Positions 15,377 to 21,479 of a stretch of DNA of 25,588 bases are shown here, piece after piece. The notes under the pieces are model-generated. The model did no database searches. It saw only the letters and a program-made list of their open reading frames with translations, and had not been told where the DNA came from. The position numbers and the translations under genes were made by a program. Source of the stretch: an uncultured Collinsella sp. (GTDB taxonomy: Bacteria > Actinomycetota > Coriobacteriia > Coriobacteriales > Coriobacteriaceae); NCBI GenBank assembly GCA_900541175.1, contig UQIT01000030.1, positions 1 to 25,588 of the forward strand, written 5' to 3'. The stretch's first letter is position 1; each line of letters opens with the position of its first letter.

Positions 15377-15390
15377 CGAACATTCGTTCT
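15377..15390 (+). promoter_or_regulatory. LexA-like box C
   Basis: CGAAC-ATTC-GTTCT, 9 of 10 consensus positions, at about +1 of the rightward promoter and just upstream of the likely leftward -10. It begins exactly 28 bp after box B. Confidence 0.8.
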
Positions 15391-15457
15391 CGCGCTAGAC
15401 ATTTTTGTCCGCGCGGCTTGATAAAACTGTTCTCAGCAAAACACGCGAGAGGAGAAC

Positions 15458-15910
15458 ATGATGAACGCAACGAATATGGTCCAGGGAAACCTCGCCCTTA
15501 AGCTCGAGACGCCTGCAGAACCCACTTTTACGGTTGTTCAGGGTGGCCGCTCCGGCTTTCAGCCTTTGACCGTAAAGCCTGCTCGCTATCAGCAGGCTGT
15601 AGTCGCGCCGGTCCGCGTTGCCCTGAAGGTTCCGACGATTGTTGCCGTTGCCGTTGCGCTTACGCTCTTCTTTGTCCTCGCTACGTCGGTCTTTAGCGCT
15701 CGTCACGCCGCGTATGCCGAGTCCGTTTCCAACGTTACCTACGAGACCATTCGCGTTCAGCCTGGCGATTCTCTTTGGTCTCTTGCCGAGGAATATCAAA
15801 TCGAAGGCCTTTCCACGCAAGAGACTTCCGACATGATCCGTAACGTCAATCATCTGGAGCATGGTTCGCTCGCCGCCGGTGCGCATCTTAAGGTTCCTGC
15901 TCGTTCGTAA
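15458..15910 (+). CDS. LysM-domain membrane protein, probable SOS cell-division suppressor (YneA/DivS/Rv2719c-like)
   Basis: 150 residues. A cytoplasmic N-terminal part (~1-57), one transmembrane helix (~58-80), an AYA-E sequence at 85-88 that could be a signal-peptidase site, then a single LysM domain (~97-147, YETIRVQPGDSLWSLAEEYQ to GAHLKVPA) that binds peptidoglycan outside the cell. Sequence alone says only LysM membrane protein. Context is decisive: it lies divergent from lexA, under a LexA-box promoter, and immediately before nrdR. That is the arrangement I recall for divS in Corynebacterium and Rv2719c in Mycobacterium, and yneA in Bacillus is likewise divergent from lexA. These proteins delay division after DNA damage. 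The ATG follows GAGAGGAG. Confidence 0.78.
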   Translation: MMNATNMVQGNLALKLETPAEPTFTVVQGGRSGFQPLTVKPARYQQAVVAPVRVALKVPTIVAVAVALTLFFVLATSVFSARHAAYAESVSNVTYETIRVQPGDSLWSLAEEYQIEGLSTQETSDMIRNVNHLEHGSLAAGAHLKVPARS

Positions 15911-15923
15911 TCATTATCGCGCT

Positions 15924-15967
15924 GCGCATGGTACCCTTGTTATCGTTTAAGAGGAGGTACCATGCGC
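15924..15967 (+). promoter_or_regulatory. Hairpin enclosing the nrdR ribosome site and start codon
   Basis: GCGCATGGTACC (15924-15935) and GGTACCATGCGC (15956-15967) form a perfect 12-bp inverted repeat with a 20-nt loop. The right arm contains the last bases of the GGAGG ribosome site and the nrdR ATG (15962), while the GAGGA part sits at the loop edge. In mRNA this would hide the start codon; in DNA it could be a repressor site. Confidence 0.75.
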
Positions 15968-16405
15968 TGTCCCAAATGTGGCAAGGCACATACCCGCGTC
16001 GTTGATTCCCGTATGCAGGAGTCAAATAACACCATTAAGCGCCGTCGCGAATGTTGCTCGTGTAACTATCGCTTTACAACGTTTGAGCGATGCGAAGACC
16101 CAATCGAGGTCATTAAGTCAGACGGAACCAAGCAGCGGTTCGATCGCAATAAGCTGCTCGTCGGCTTGATGCGCGCCACCATCAAGCGCGATATCGACAC
16201 TAAGAAGCTCAATGAGATTATCGACGACATCGAGGTCGAGCTGCGCTCTCGCACGCTGACGGCCGTTACGTCCCATGAGTTGGGTGACATGGTACTCAAG
16301 CGCTTGGCCAAGATCGACAAGGTGGCGTACATCCGCTTTGCCTCGGTCTACCGCGATTTCAAAGACGTCGATGAGTTTCTGCAAGAGCTCGACAAGCTAA
16401 GGTGA
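15962..16405 (+). CDS. nrdR: Transcriptional repressor NrdR
   Basis: 147 residues, standard. Represses ribonucleotide reductase genes according to ATP/dATP bound to its ATP cone. The N-terminal zinc ribbon has C3, C6, C31 and C34 (MRCPKCGK, ECCSC), preceded by the typical VVDSR and followed by RFTTFER. The ATP-cone domain follows (VIKSDGTKQRFDRNKLLVGLMRA) and the C-terminus has VAYIRFASVYRDFKDVDEFL. The start codon sits in a 12-bp hairpin, and GAGGAGG precedes it. It is downstream of the divS-like gene and 4 nt before dut, so dNTP supply and SOS genes are linked. No reductase gene is in the window. Confidence 0.96.
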   Translation: MRCPKCGKAHTRVVDSRMQESNNTIKRRRECCSCNYRFTTFERCEDPIEVIKSDGTKQRFDRNKLLVGLMRATIKRDIDTKKLNEIIDDIEVELRSRTLTAVTSHELGDMVLKRLAKIDKVAYIRFASVYRDFKDVDEFLQELDKLR

Positions 16406-16409
16406 TTCC

Positions 16410-16853
16410 ATGCCCAACATTACCGTCAACATAAAGCGTCTCGACCCCACCGTCGAGCTTCCCAAATACGCCCATCCCACCGATGCCGGCTTGGATTTGC
16501 GCTCCAACGAGGACTGCGTCCTGAAGCCCTTCGAACGTCGTCTGGTCTCTACTGGGCTGGCCATCGCCTTGCCCGATGGCTACGCCGGCTTCGTCCAGCC
16601 CCGCAGCGGCTTGGCCATCAAGCAGGGCCTGTCTATAGTTAACACGCCGGGCCTCATCGACGCCCACTACCGAGGAGAACTCAAGGTTATCCTCATCAAC
16701 CTGGACCCCTCCAACAACATCCAAATCAACAAAGGCGACCGCATAGCCCAACTCGTCATCCAAGAAGTCCCCACGGTCAACCTCATAGAGGTAGACGAAC
16801 TAGACAAAACCGACCGAGGCAACGGAGGCTTCGGCTCCTCCGGCGTCGCCTAG
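16410..16853 (+). CDS. dut: dUTP diphosphatase (dUTPase)
   Basis: 147 residues, trimeric all-beta dUTPase that hydrolyses dUTP to dUMP, keeping uracil out of DNA. The five motifs are visible: I DAGLDL, II PRSGLAIKQG, III NTPGLIDAHYRGELKV, IV GDRIAQLVI, V RGNGGFGSSG. The ATG is 4 nt after the nrdR stop, with AAGGTGA before it. From about base 16660 the codon choice changes to CAA, GAA, AAA, CGA, GGA, CTA and ATA, unlike the CAG/GAG/AAG/CGC style of neighbours and of its own first half. The protein motifs stay intact. The gene ends next to a repeat-rich region. Confidence 0.94.
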   Translation: MPNITVNIKRLDPTVELPKYAHPTDAGLDLRSNEDCVLKPFERRLVSTGLAIALPDGYAGFVQPRSGLAIKQGLSIVNTPGLIDAHYRGELKVILINLDPSNNIQINKGDRIAQLVIQEVPTVNLIEVDELDKTDRGNGGFGSSGVA

Positions 16854-16869
16854 GGGCGCTCGTATCCCT

Positions 16870-16972
16870 CCCGCCCGCCTCTCACACATATCATTCCATG
16901 CTCAAACATTCTCGCTTCGCTTCGCTCGCTGCGAAACTGCGCGTGGAACGATATGTGTGAGAGGCGGGCGGG
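16870..16972 (-). repeat. Large palindromic repeat, copy 1
   Basis: Outer arms 16870-16897 and 16945-16972 (28 bp) are complementary except for one position. The inner 67 bp (16888-16954) is a reverse-complement copy of the core of the element at 17155-17212, with an extra 9 bp made of GCGAA-type units. On the minus strand the single odd pair becomes G-U, suggesting this strand is the one that folds. Outside the core the arm sequence (CCCGCCCGCCTCTCACAC) differs from copy 2 but is matched between arms. Confidence 0.8.
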
Positions 16973-17005
16973 CGGCTACTCGCTTGAAACAATGTTTACT
17001 TTTCT

Positions 17006-17054
17006 AGTAAGCCGATGCGACAAAGGGGCTGTCCCTTTGTCGCATCGGCTTACT
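17006..17054 (+). terminator. 22-bp perfect hairpin, probable terminator
   Basis: Arms 17006-17027 and 17033-17054 are perfectly complementary (start AGTAAGCCGATGCGAC, apex AAAGGG-GCTGT-CCCTTT), with a 5-nt loop and a downstream T-rich GTATTTATATTTTCTT. It could end transcripts from nrdR-dut, although it lies about 150 nt past the dut stop. A miniature mobile palindrome is an alternative. Confidence 0.65.
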
Positions 17055-17131
17055 GTATTTATATTTTCTTGTTTTGCCTTTGCAGATTCTAATGGAGGGG
17101 ATACCGAAGTAGCTGCTAGTAAGTAAACGCA

Positions 17132-17235
17132 GCCGTTCTGCCGGAGCCGCCCTTATATCGTTCCACGCGCAGTTTCGCAGCGCAGCGAGAATGTTTGAGC
17201 ATGGAATGATATAAGGGCGGCTCCGGCAGGACGGC
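17132..17235 (+). repeat. Large palindromic repeat, copy 2 (inverted relative to copy 1)
   Basis: Arms 17132-17164 and 17203-17235 form 33 bp of pairing with two G-U pairs and no mismatches as plus-strand RNA. The core 17155-17212 (begins ATATCGTTCCACGCGCAG, ends GAGCATGGAATGATAT) matches copy 1 in the opposite orientation. The outer arms are unique to this copy. It ends 11 bp before the stop codon of the minus-strand glycosyltransferase gene, so it could also serve as its 3' hairpin. Confidence 0.8.
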
Positions 17236-17245
17236 GGACATTCGA

Positions 17246-18547
17246 CTAGCGGATATGCGCGGGCTTTCCTCCCCAGTAGAAGCGGCAGAAGGCTCGTTTG
17301 CGCTTTTGGGGTTTGCCTACGAGCTCCATGGTTGCGATGGCTATGTCTTCGGCTGCGTGGGGACGGCGCAGGACTTCGCCATTGATGAGCAGTGCCTTGA
17401 GCGACTCCGGATGATCGTGGAGATGGCGCAACGTCACGATGAGTTCTCGTGCGGTGGTGACGTGCATGCTGGCGCCCATGCCGGTGAGCATCGTTGTGTT
17501 GGCCTTTTCCTGACCGTATGATTTGCCCAGCAGAATCATCGGCAGATGCGCGCACAGGCATTCGGTGACAGTGAGTCCGCCCGATTTGAGGATTGCCAGG
17601 TCGCAGCCGTGCATGAGGGCCGCCATGTCGTCCACGTAGTCCAGAACCGTGACGTTTTCGAGCTTCATGGCGTCGAAGAGCGTCTTGAGGCGGGTGGCGT
17701 ATTCCTTATCCTTGCCCGGCAAAAAGACAAAGTGCATGTCCTCGAAGCTGCGCAGGAAGGGGAGTGTGCGGTCCATCTCCGCGCGAAAGCGAACGTACGG
17801 TTGAGGCAAACTGGCACCGGCCATCACCAGCACAATGGTCTTGTCGGTGGGGAGATTGAACTTCTCGAGTTCTTCCTCGCGATTGTAGTCCGTATCAAAC
17901 CCGGCGCGAATGGGGATGCCCGTAATGCGGATCTTGGCCTCGGGAACCTTACGGGGACGGAGCGTTTCGGCCATAAACTCATTGGCCACGCAGAACAGGT
18001 CGGTGTCCTTATGGGGCCACCAACCCTCGACCTCGTAATCGGTCGGTACGCAAATGACGGGATAATCGATACCCGTGATGACGCGGGCGCCGACGGCAAC
18101 GTTGGCTGCCGTGATATGCGTGGCGACAACGGCAATGGGCCTACGAGTCCGAACGTATTCGTTGAATGCGGGGAACATGATGCGCGACCATGCCGTGCCG
18201 CCTCCCCAAAGCAGGTGTCCGGTAAGGGTATAACGCCAGGTCAAGTCATAAATTGGGCGCGTGGCGCCGGTAAACGAGGCAGCCGTTTTGTTACCGTCGA
18301 ATTTTATGCGTCCAAAATCGAGGATATCCAGGACCTCAATCTCGACATCCTGCGGTATGCCCTTGGTGCCGCGTATAAGGTCGAATGCTTGTGCGATTGC
18401 ATTGGCTGCTGCCTTGTGTCCCGAACCGACCGATGCGTGGACAATGGTTACTAAAGGCTTGTGTTCAGATGACAGCAACAATTGCTCCGGTTGGGGAGTG
18501 GCTTGCATGGGCAGGGGAGCGCTATTGCTCGTCTGCGTTTGATCCAT
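17246..18547 (-). CDS. MGDG synthase-type glycosyltransferase (GT28 family), probable diacylglycerol glycosyltransferase
   Basis: 433 residues from the chosen start. The N-terminal half is the MGDG-synthase domain (TIVHASVGSGHKAAANAIAQAF, with G41-S-G-H44) and the C-terminal half is the GT28 domain with the nucleotide-sugar loop ILKSGGLTVTECLCAHLPMIL near residues 320-335 and GQEKANTTML. Members move glucose or galactose to diacylglycerol to make membrane glycolipids and lipoteichoic acid anchors; the sugar is not predictable here. ATG 18547 follows AAGGGGAG at 6 nt; an upstream frame to 18610 lacks this and is rejected. Divergent from trxB. The first ~30 residues are a low-complexity tail. 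Confidence 0.88.
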   Translation of the reverse strand: MDQTQTSNSAPLPMQATPQPEQLLLSSEHKPLVTIVHASVGSGHKAAANAIAQAFDLIRGTKGIPQDVEIEVLDILDFGRIKFDGNKTAASFTGATRPIYDLTWRYTLTGHLLWGGGTAWSRIMFPAFNEYVRTRRPIAVVATHITAANVAVGARVITGIDYPVICVPTDYEVEGWWPHKDTDLFCVANEFMAETLRPRKVPEAKIRITGIPIRAGFDTDYNREEELEKFNLPTDKTIVLVMAGASLPQPYVRFRAEMDRTLPFLRSFEDMHFVFLPGKDKEYATRLKTLFDAMKLENVTVLDYVDDMAALMHGCDLAILKSGGLTVTECLCAHLPMILLGKSYGQEKANTTMLTGMGASMHVTTARELIVTLRHLHDHPESLKALLINGEVLRRPHAAEDIAIATMELVGKPQKRKRAFCRFYWGGKPAHIR

Positions 18548-18664
18548 CGATAACTCCCCTTCAGCTTTGGTACGCGATTTATTATTGTAGTGCATGAGTG
18601 TCATGTTCACGTAAATTTGGGTATGAGCGCAAAGAACGTCAATGTATCGACGAGAGGATATTCC
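18548..18664. promoter_or_regulatory. Divergent glycosyltransferase/trxB promoter region
   Basis: 117 bp between divergent start codons. On the minus strand TACAAT (complement of 18584-18589) is a good -10 for the glycosyltransferase gene, with no convincing -35. No clear -10/-35 pair is seen for trxB. No LexA box is present. Confidence 0.4.
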
Positions 18665-19603
18665 ATGACTACCGATCAGCCGATTGATGTTGCGATTATC
18701 GGTGGAGGCCCCGCGGGCTATGCTGCCGCCATTTACGCTGCGCGCGCTAACTTGACGACGACCGTGATTGAGCAGGGCATGTCGGGTGGCCAGATTGCCA
18801 CAACCAACGAGGTCGAGAACTATCCGGGCATTCCGCTGCTAAGTGGTGCGGAGCTGGGTGAACGTTTTCAGCAGCATGCAGAGGGCCTGGGGGCTCAGGT
18901 TGAATGGAGCATGGTGACGGGCATCGATTACGATGCCGATTCCGCGCTGTTTACCGTTCATCACGATATGGGTGACACGACGGCTAGGAGTGTCATCGCG
19001 TGCATGGGAGCTACGCCGCGCCCGGCTGGCTTTGTTGGCGAGGATACGTATCGTGGTCGTGGTGTTTCATATTGCGCAACATGTGATGGCATGTTCTTCC
19101 GCGGCAAACAGGTCTTTGTAATCGGTGGTGGCAATTCGGCATGCGAAGAGGCGCTGTTCCTGTCAGACATTGCCAGCAGTGTGACCATCGTGCTGCGCCG
19201 CGACCAGTTTCGTGCGCCTGAGGGCGTTGTGAATAAGGTGCTTGCTAAGGACAATATTACAGTTAGGTACCAAACTAGTATTGTGGAGCTCTCGGGCGAA
19301 GTGATGCCCACGACAATAACGTTCAAGGACAATGGGACTGGTGAACTGCACACTGAGTCCTTTGAACCTGGCTCTTTTGGCATCTTTGTCTTTACGGGGA
19401 CGCAGCCACATACCGAGCTTGTTGAGTATCTAGTCGATCTGGCTCCCGACGGCGGCATTGTCACCGACGATTCGATGGCCACCCGTACGCCTGGATTATT
19501 CGCAGCCGGCGATATCCGTTCCAAGCGTTTACGCCAGGTTGTGACCGCCGTTTCGGACGGAGCCATAGCGGCAACCAGTGCATATGCATTTCTCCGCGGA
19601 TAA
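18665..19603 (+). CDS. trxB: Thioredoxin-disulfide reductase
   Basis: 312 residues, the low-molecular-weight bacterial type. FAD is bound by the N-terminal IIGGGPAGYAAAIYAARA and by GLFAAGDIRSKRLRQVVTAVSDGAIAA near the end. NADPH is bound by VIGGGNSACEEALFL, and the redox-active pair is C137-A-T-C140 in YCATCDGMFF. It keeps thioredoxin reduced using NADPH. The start ATG 18665 has GAGAGGA upstream; a longer frame beginning at 18590 is rejected. No thioredoxin gene is adjacent. A hairpin terminator follows. Confidence 0.95.
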   Translation: MTTDQPIDVAIIGGGPAGYAAAIYAARANLTTTVIEQGMSGGQIATTNEVENYPGIPLLSGAELGERFQQHAEGLGAQVEWSMVTGIDYDADSALFTVHHDMGDTTARSVIACMGATPRPAGFVGEDTYRGRGVSYCATCDGMFFRGKQVFVIGGGNSACEEALFLSDIASSVTIVLRRDQFRAPEGVVNKVLAKDNITVRYQTSIVELSGEVMPTTITFKDNGTGELHTESFEPGSFGIFVFTGTQPHTELVEYLVDLAPDGGIVTDDSMATRTPGLFAAGDIRSKRLRQVVTAVSDGAIAATSAYAFLRG

Positions 19604-19644
19604 GTACGATAATATATCTTATGTAAGGTTGCTATCTTTAAAAC

Positions 19645-19686
19645 AAAGTGGTTGGACGGTGCATCAATGTGCTGTCCAACCACTTT
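19645..19686 (+). terminator. Terminator after trxB
   Basis: AAAGTGGTTGGAC (19645-19657) pairs perfectly with GTCCAACCACTTT (19674-19686), a 13-bp stem with a 16-nt loop, followed by TACTTTCC. It separates trxB from the DUF1836 gene. Confidence 0.8.
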
Positions 19687-19695
19687 TACTTTCCT

Positions 19696-19723
19696 GCTAT
19701 ATAGTATGCAAAACTAGATAACC
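19696..19723 (+). promoter_or_regulatory. 28-bp near-palindromic element upstream of the DUF1836 gene
   Basis: CTATATAGT-ATGCAAA-ACTAGATAA is an imperfect inverted repeat that matches the element at 21370-21397 (upstream of degV, minus strand) at 25 of 28 positions in the same orientation relative to the gene. It ends 5 bp before the likely -10 TACAAT (19729-19734), so it would cover the -35 region. Proposed operator, possibly of the DUF1836 protein itself. Confidence 0.65.
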
Positions 19724-19728
19724 TAGAA

Positions 19729-19734
19729 TACAAT
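19729..19734 (+). promoter_or_regulatory. Likely -10 element of the DUF1836 gene
   Basis: TACAAT, 24 bp before the start codon, with GGAGG in between. The -35 position falls in the 28-bp element and has no TTGACA match. Confidence 0.5.
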
Positions 19735-19758
19735 ATAGCTAATGAACGGAGGATCCTT

Positions 19759-20370
19759 ATGAACCACGCCAAACGCGTTATCCCGATGTCCGATTCGTCG
19801 GTCAGCATTAAGCCTGAGGATATTCAGCCCACTGTGCTGCCCGATGCATTTATTCAGTCCGATATCGTGCGCAAACTCAATACGTTGAGTCTGCCGCGCT
19901 ATGACCAGTTGCCCAATGTGACGCTCTACCGCGACCAGGTCATTGAGTATGTTGCGCTGTGGATGGAGCCGCTGTCTATTTGCGTTGAGCAGCCTGTCAT
20001 TACGCCATCGATGATCAATAACTACGTGAAGGTCGGTCTGGTGCCTGCTCCGGTCAAAAAGCAGTATGGTCGCGAGCAGATTGCCCGCCTGATCGCTATC
20101 TGCATCTTTAAGCAGGTGCTACCTATTGCTGCGGTGCAGGCGCTCTTTAACATTCAGCGTTTGAGCTACGATGCCCCGACGGCCTTCGACTATGTGGTCG
20201 ATCAGCTCGAGGCATCGATTCGTTCGGCGTTTTCTGTCGAGCAGACGCCGGTTCCCGATACGGCGCATCAGGTAACGCGTGAGTCGCTGCTTGTGCGCAG
20301 CGCGGTTTCATCCTTTGTTTCGAAAGCGTACCTGATGAGCTATCTCAAGTTCAACGGGTTTAATAGCTAG
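19759..20370 (+). CDS. DUF1836 domain protein, probable MerR-like transcriptional regulator
   Basis: 203 residues. Central DUF1836 features are LPRYDQLPNVTLYRDQVIEYV (46-65) and a MerR-like helix-turn-helix, ITPSMINNYVKVGLVPAPVKKQYGREQIARLIAICIFKQVLPIAAVQALF (81-130). The family belongs to regulators related to Bacillus YkrK as I recall, but targets are mostly unknown. The ATG has GGAGGATCC upstream. Convergent with degV across a shared bidirectional terminator. The same 28-bp palindrome lies upstream of both genes, so autoregulation plus control of degV is a reasonable guess. Confidence 0.82.
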   Translation: MNHAKRVIPMSDSSVSIKPEDIQPTVLPDAFIQSDIVRKLNTLSLPRYDQLPNVTLYRDQVIEYVALWMEPLSICVEQPVITPSMINNYVKVGLVPAPVKKQYGREQIARLIAICIFKQVLPIAAVQALFNIQRLSYDAPTAFDYVVDQLEASIRSAFSVEQTPVPDTAHQVTRESLLVRSAVSSFVSKAYLMSYLKFNGFNS

Positions 20371-20380
20371 CCGACGTATA

Positions 20381-20431
20381 AAACGGGCGGGACAAAGAGC
20401 CATCTGTCGCTTTGTCCCGCCCGTTTTTTTT
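20381..20431. terminator. Bidirectional terminator between the DUF1836 gene and degV
   Basis: A perfect 17-bp stem (20381-20397 with 20410-20426; AAACGGGCGGGACAAAG) and a 12-nt loop are followed on the plus strand by eight T. On the minus strand the stem is followed by TTTTATA. It serves both convergent genes. Confidence 0.93.
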
Positions 20432-20444
20432 GCTTGGTTGGACT

Positions 20445-21311
20445 TTATTTGCCCGAAGCTACGCCCATGCCGTAGCCGATGATCAGGCCGTGCATCTCGG
20501 CGTAATAGGAATCCAGGCCGTTGCAGGGCATGATGATGGTCTTGGAGCCGGGCCAATGTTCGACAATGCGATCAGTAAGCGCTTGGGCTCCAGCTTCGTT
20601 CTCAACGTGATCGATGATGACCTCACCGCCCGTAAAGCCCTCGGATTCCATAGTGTCGATGATCTTGTTGAGCATCTTCTTTTCGCCACGCGTGTGCCCC
20701 ACGAGTTCGATTTTACCGGCCTCACTCGCCGTGCCCAAAATGCGGATATTGAGCTTGTTGGCAATGACGCCGGCTGCCTTAGGGATACGTCCGGCTTTGG
20801 CGAGGTTTTCGTAATTGCACAAACTGAAGAGGATTTTGCTGTTCTGTTCAAGGCTATCGAAGTATGCGCAAGCATCCTCGAATGAGACATTCGGATTGTC
20901 TGCAAGATAGCGGTCGAACAGCAAGAAAATGAGGTCCATTTTGCCGCCAGCTGCGCGTGAATTGACTAGATGAATCTGTCGGTCGGGCTCCTCGGCAAGA
21001 ACCATATCGCGAGCAGTGGCTGCCGCGTTGTAGCTGCCCGACACACCCTCAGAGATCGGCATGCAGATGGTCTTGTCTGCCAATTTGAAGAGCTCGGCCC
21101 ACTCCCCTACACTGGGACAAGCGCTCGAAGAAGCGTTCGTCTCCGCCTGAACAGCGCAGTTGAGCTCATGAACATCGAGCGAAAGGTCATCGACGAATTC
21201 ACGCTCCCCCACTCGAATTTTGAGGGGCGCAAATGCAAAGGTGGTATAGGGCGCGGTCGGTTGCCAATCGCGGAGGTTGCAGCTTGAATCGGAGATAAGT
21301 GCCCAGCTCAT
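20445..21311 (-). CDS. DegV family fatty-acid-binding protein
   Basis: 288 residues. DegV proteins bind a fatty acid between two domains and, in Firmicutes, some act as FakB, presenting fatty acids to a kinase for phosphorylation. Seen here: the N-terminal ISDSSCNL, TNASSSACPSVGEW, PISEGVSGSYNAA (ligand-head loop) and the VNSRAAGGKMDLI segment. The C-terminal domain has PCNGLDSYYAEMHGLIIGYGMG. Whether it is a FakB is uncertain since no FakA is nearby. The ATG follows AAAGGA by 6 nt. It converges on the DUF1836 gene. Confidence 0.88.
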   Translation of the reverse strand: MSWALISDSSCNLRDWQPTAPYTTFAFAPLKIRVGEREFVDDLSLDVHELNCAVQAETNASSSACPSVGEWAELFKLADKTICMPISEGVSGSYNAAATARDMVLAEEPDRQIHLVNSRAAGGKMDLIFLLFDRYLADNPNVSFEDACAYFDSLEQNSKILFSLCNYENLAKAGRIPKAAGVIANKLNIRILGTASEAGKIELVGHTRGEKKMLNKIIDTMESEGFTGGEVIIDHVENEAGAQALTDRIVEHWPGSKTIIMPCNGLDSYYAEMHGLIIGYGMGVASGK

Positions 21312-21340
21312 AGAGGGTCCTTTCTAATTGTTCATCAACA

Positions 21341-21346
21341 ATTATA
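21341..21346 (-). promoter_or_regulatory. -10 element of degV
   Basis: A perfect TATAAT on the minus strand (complement of 21341-21346), 29 bp before the ATG. The -35 position reads GTCCAT, far from consensus, and the 28-bp element ends just upstream of it, as expected for an activated promoter. Confidence 0.65.
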
Positions 21347-21369
21347 GCCTTCTTGCAAACCGAATGGAC

Positions 21370-21397
21370 GGCTATCTAGTTTTGAATACTAGATAGC
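21370..21397 (-). promoter_or_regulatory. 28-bp palindromic element upstream of degV
   Basis: On the minus strand CTATCTAGT-ATTCAAA-ACTAGATAG is a perfect 9-bp inverted repeat (13 bp with flanks ACGG/CCGT). It is the second copy of the element at 19696-19723, with three differences, two of which make this copy more symmetrical. Confidence 0.7.
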
Positions 21398-21410
21398 CGT
21401 CTAAGATGAG

Positions 21411-21455
21411 AGAGAAAAAAAGAATGGACCTCGCGACTTAAAGCCACGAGGTCCA
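21411..21455 (-). terminator. Terminator of the NlpC/P60 gene
   Basis: On the minus strand TGGACCTCG and CGAGGTCCA (21425-21433 / 21447-21455) form a 9-bp stem followed by ATTC and seven T. This is a strong rho-independent terminator 25 nt after the stop codon and ends the pgsA2-to-nlpC unit. Confidence 0.92.
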
Positions 21456-21479
21456 CATTCACACGCTGTGTAAGATGAC

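Noticed and set aside
15298..15402. Extended lexA start at 15402
   Set aside because: The extra 35 codons would cover the SOS boxes and both promoters. MARKITKRQ at 15297 has a good ribosome site and matches LexA N-termini.
16870..17235. Insertion sequence bounded by inverted repeats
   Set aside because: The two elements are each palindromes and the ~160 bp between them has no transposase frame, so this is not a conventional IS; a miniature element remains possible.
16854..17245. CRISPR array or integron-like site in the repeat-rich gap
   Set aside because: There are only two core copies and they are in opposite orientation, with no spacers of equal length, no cas genes and no integrase.
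19159..19620. Possible promoter or frameshift at the end of trxB (TACGATAATATA near 19605)
   Set aside because: The trxB frame is intact to its stop, and the AT-rich stretch has no -35 and is followed directly by the terminator.
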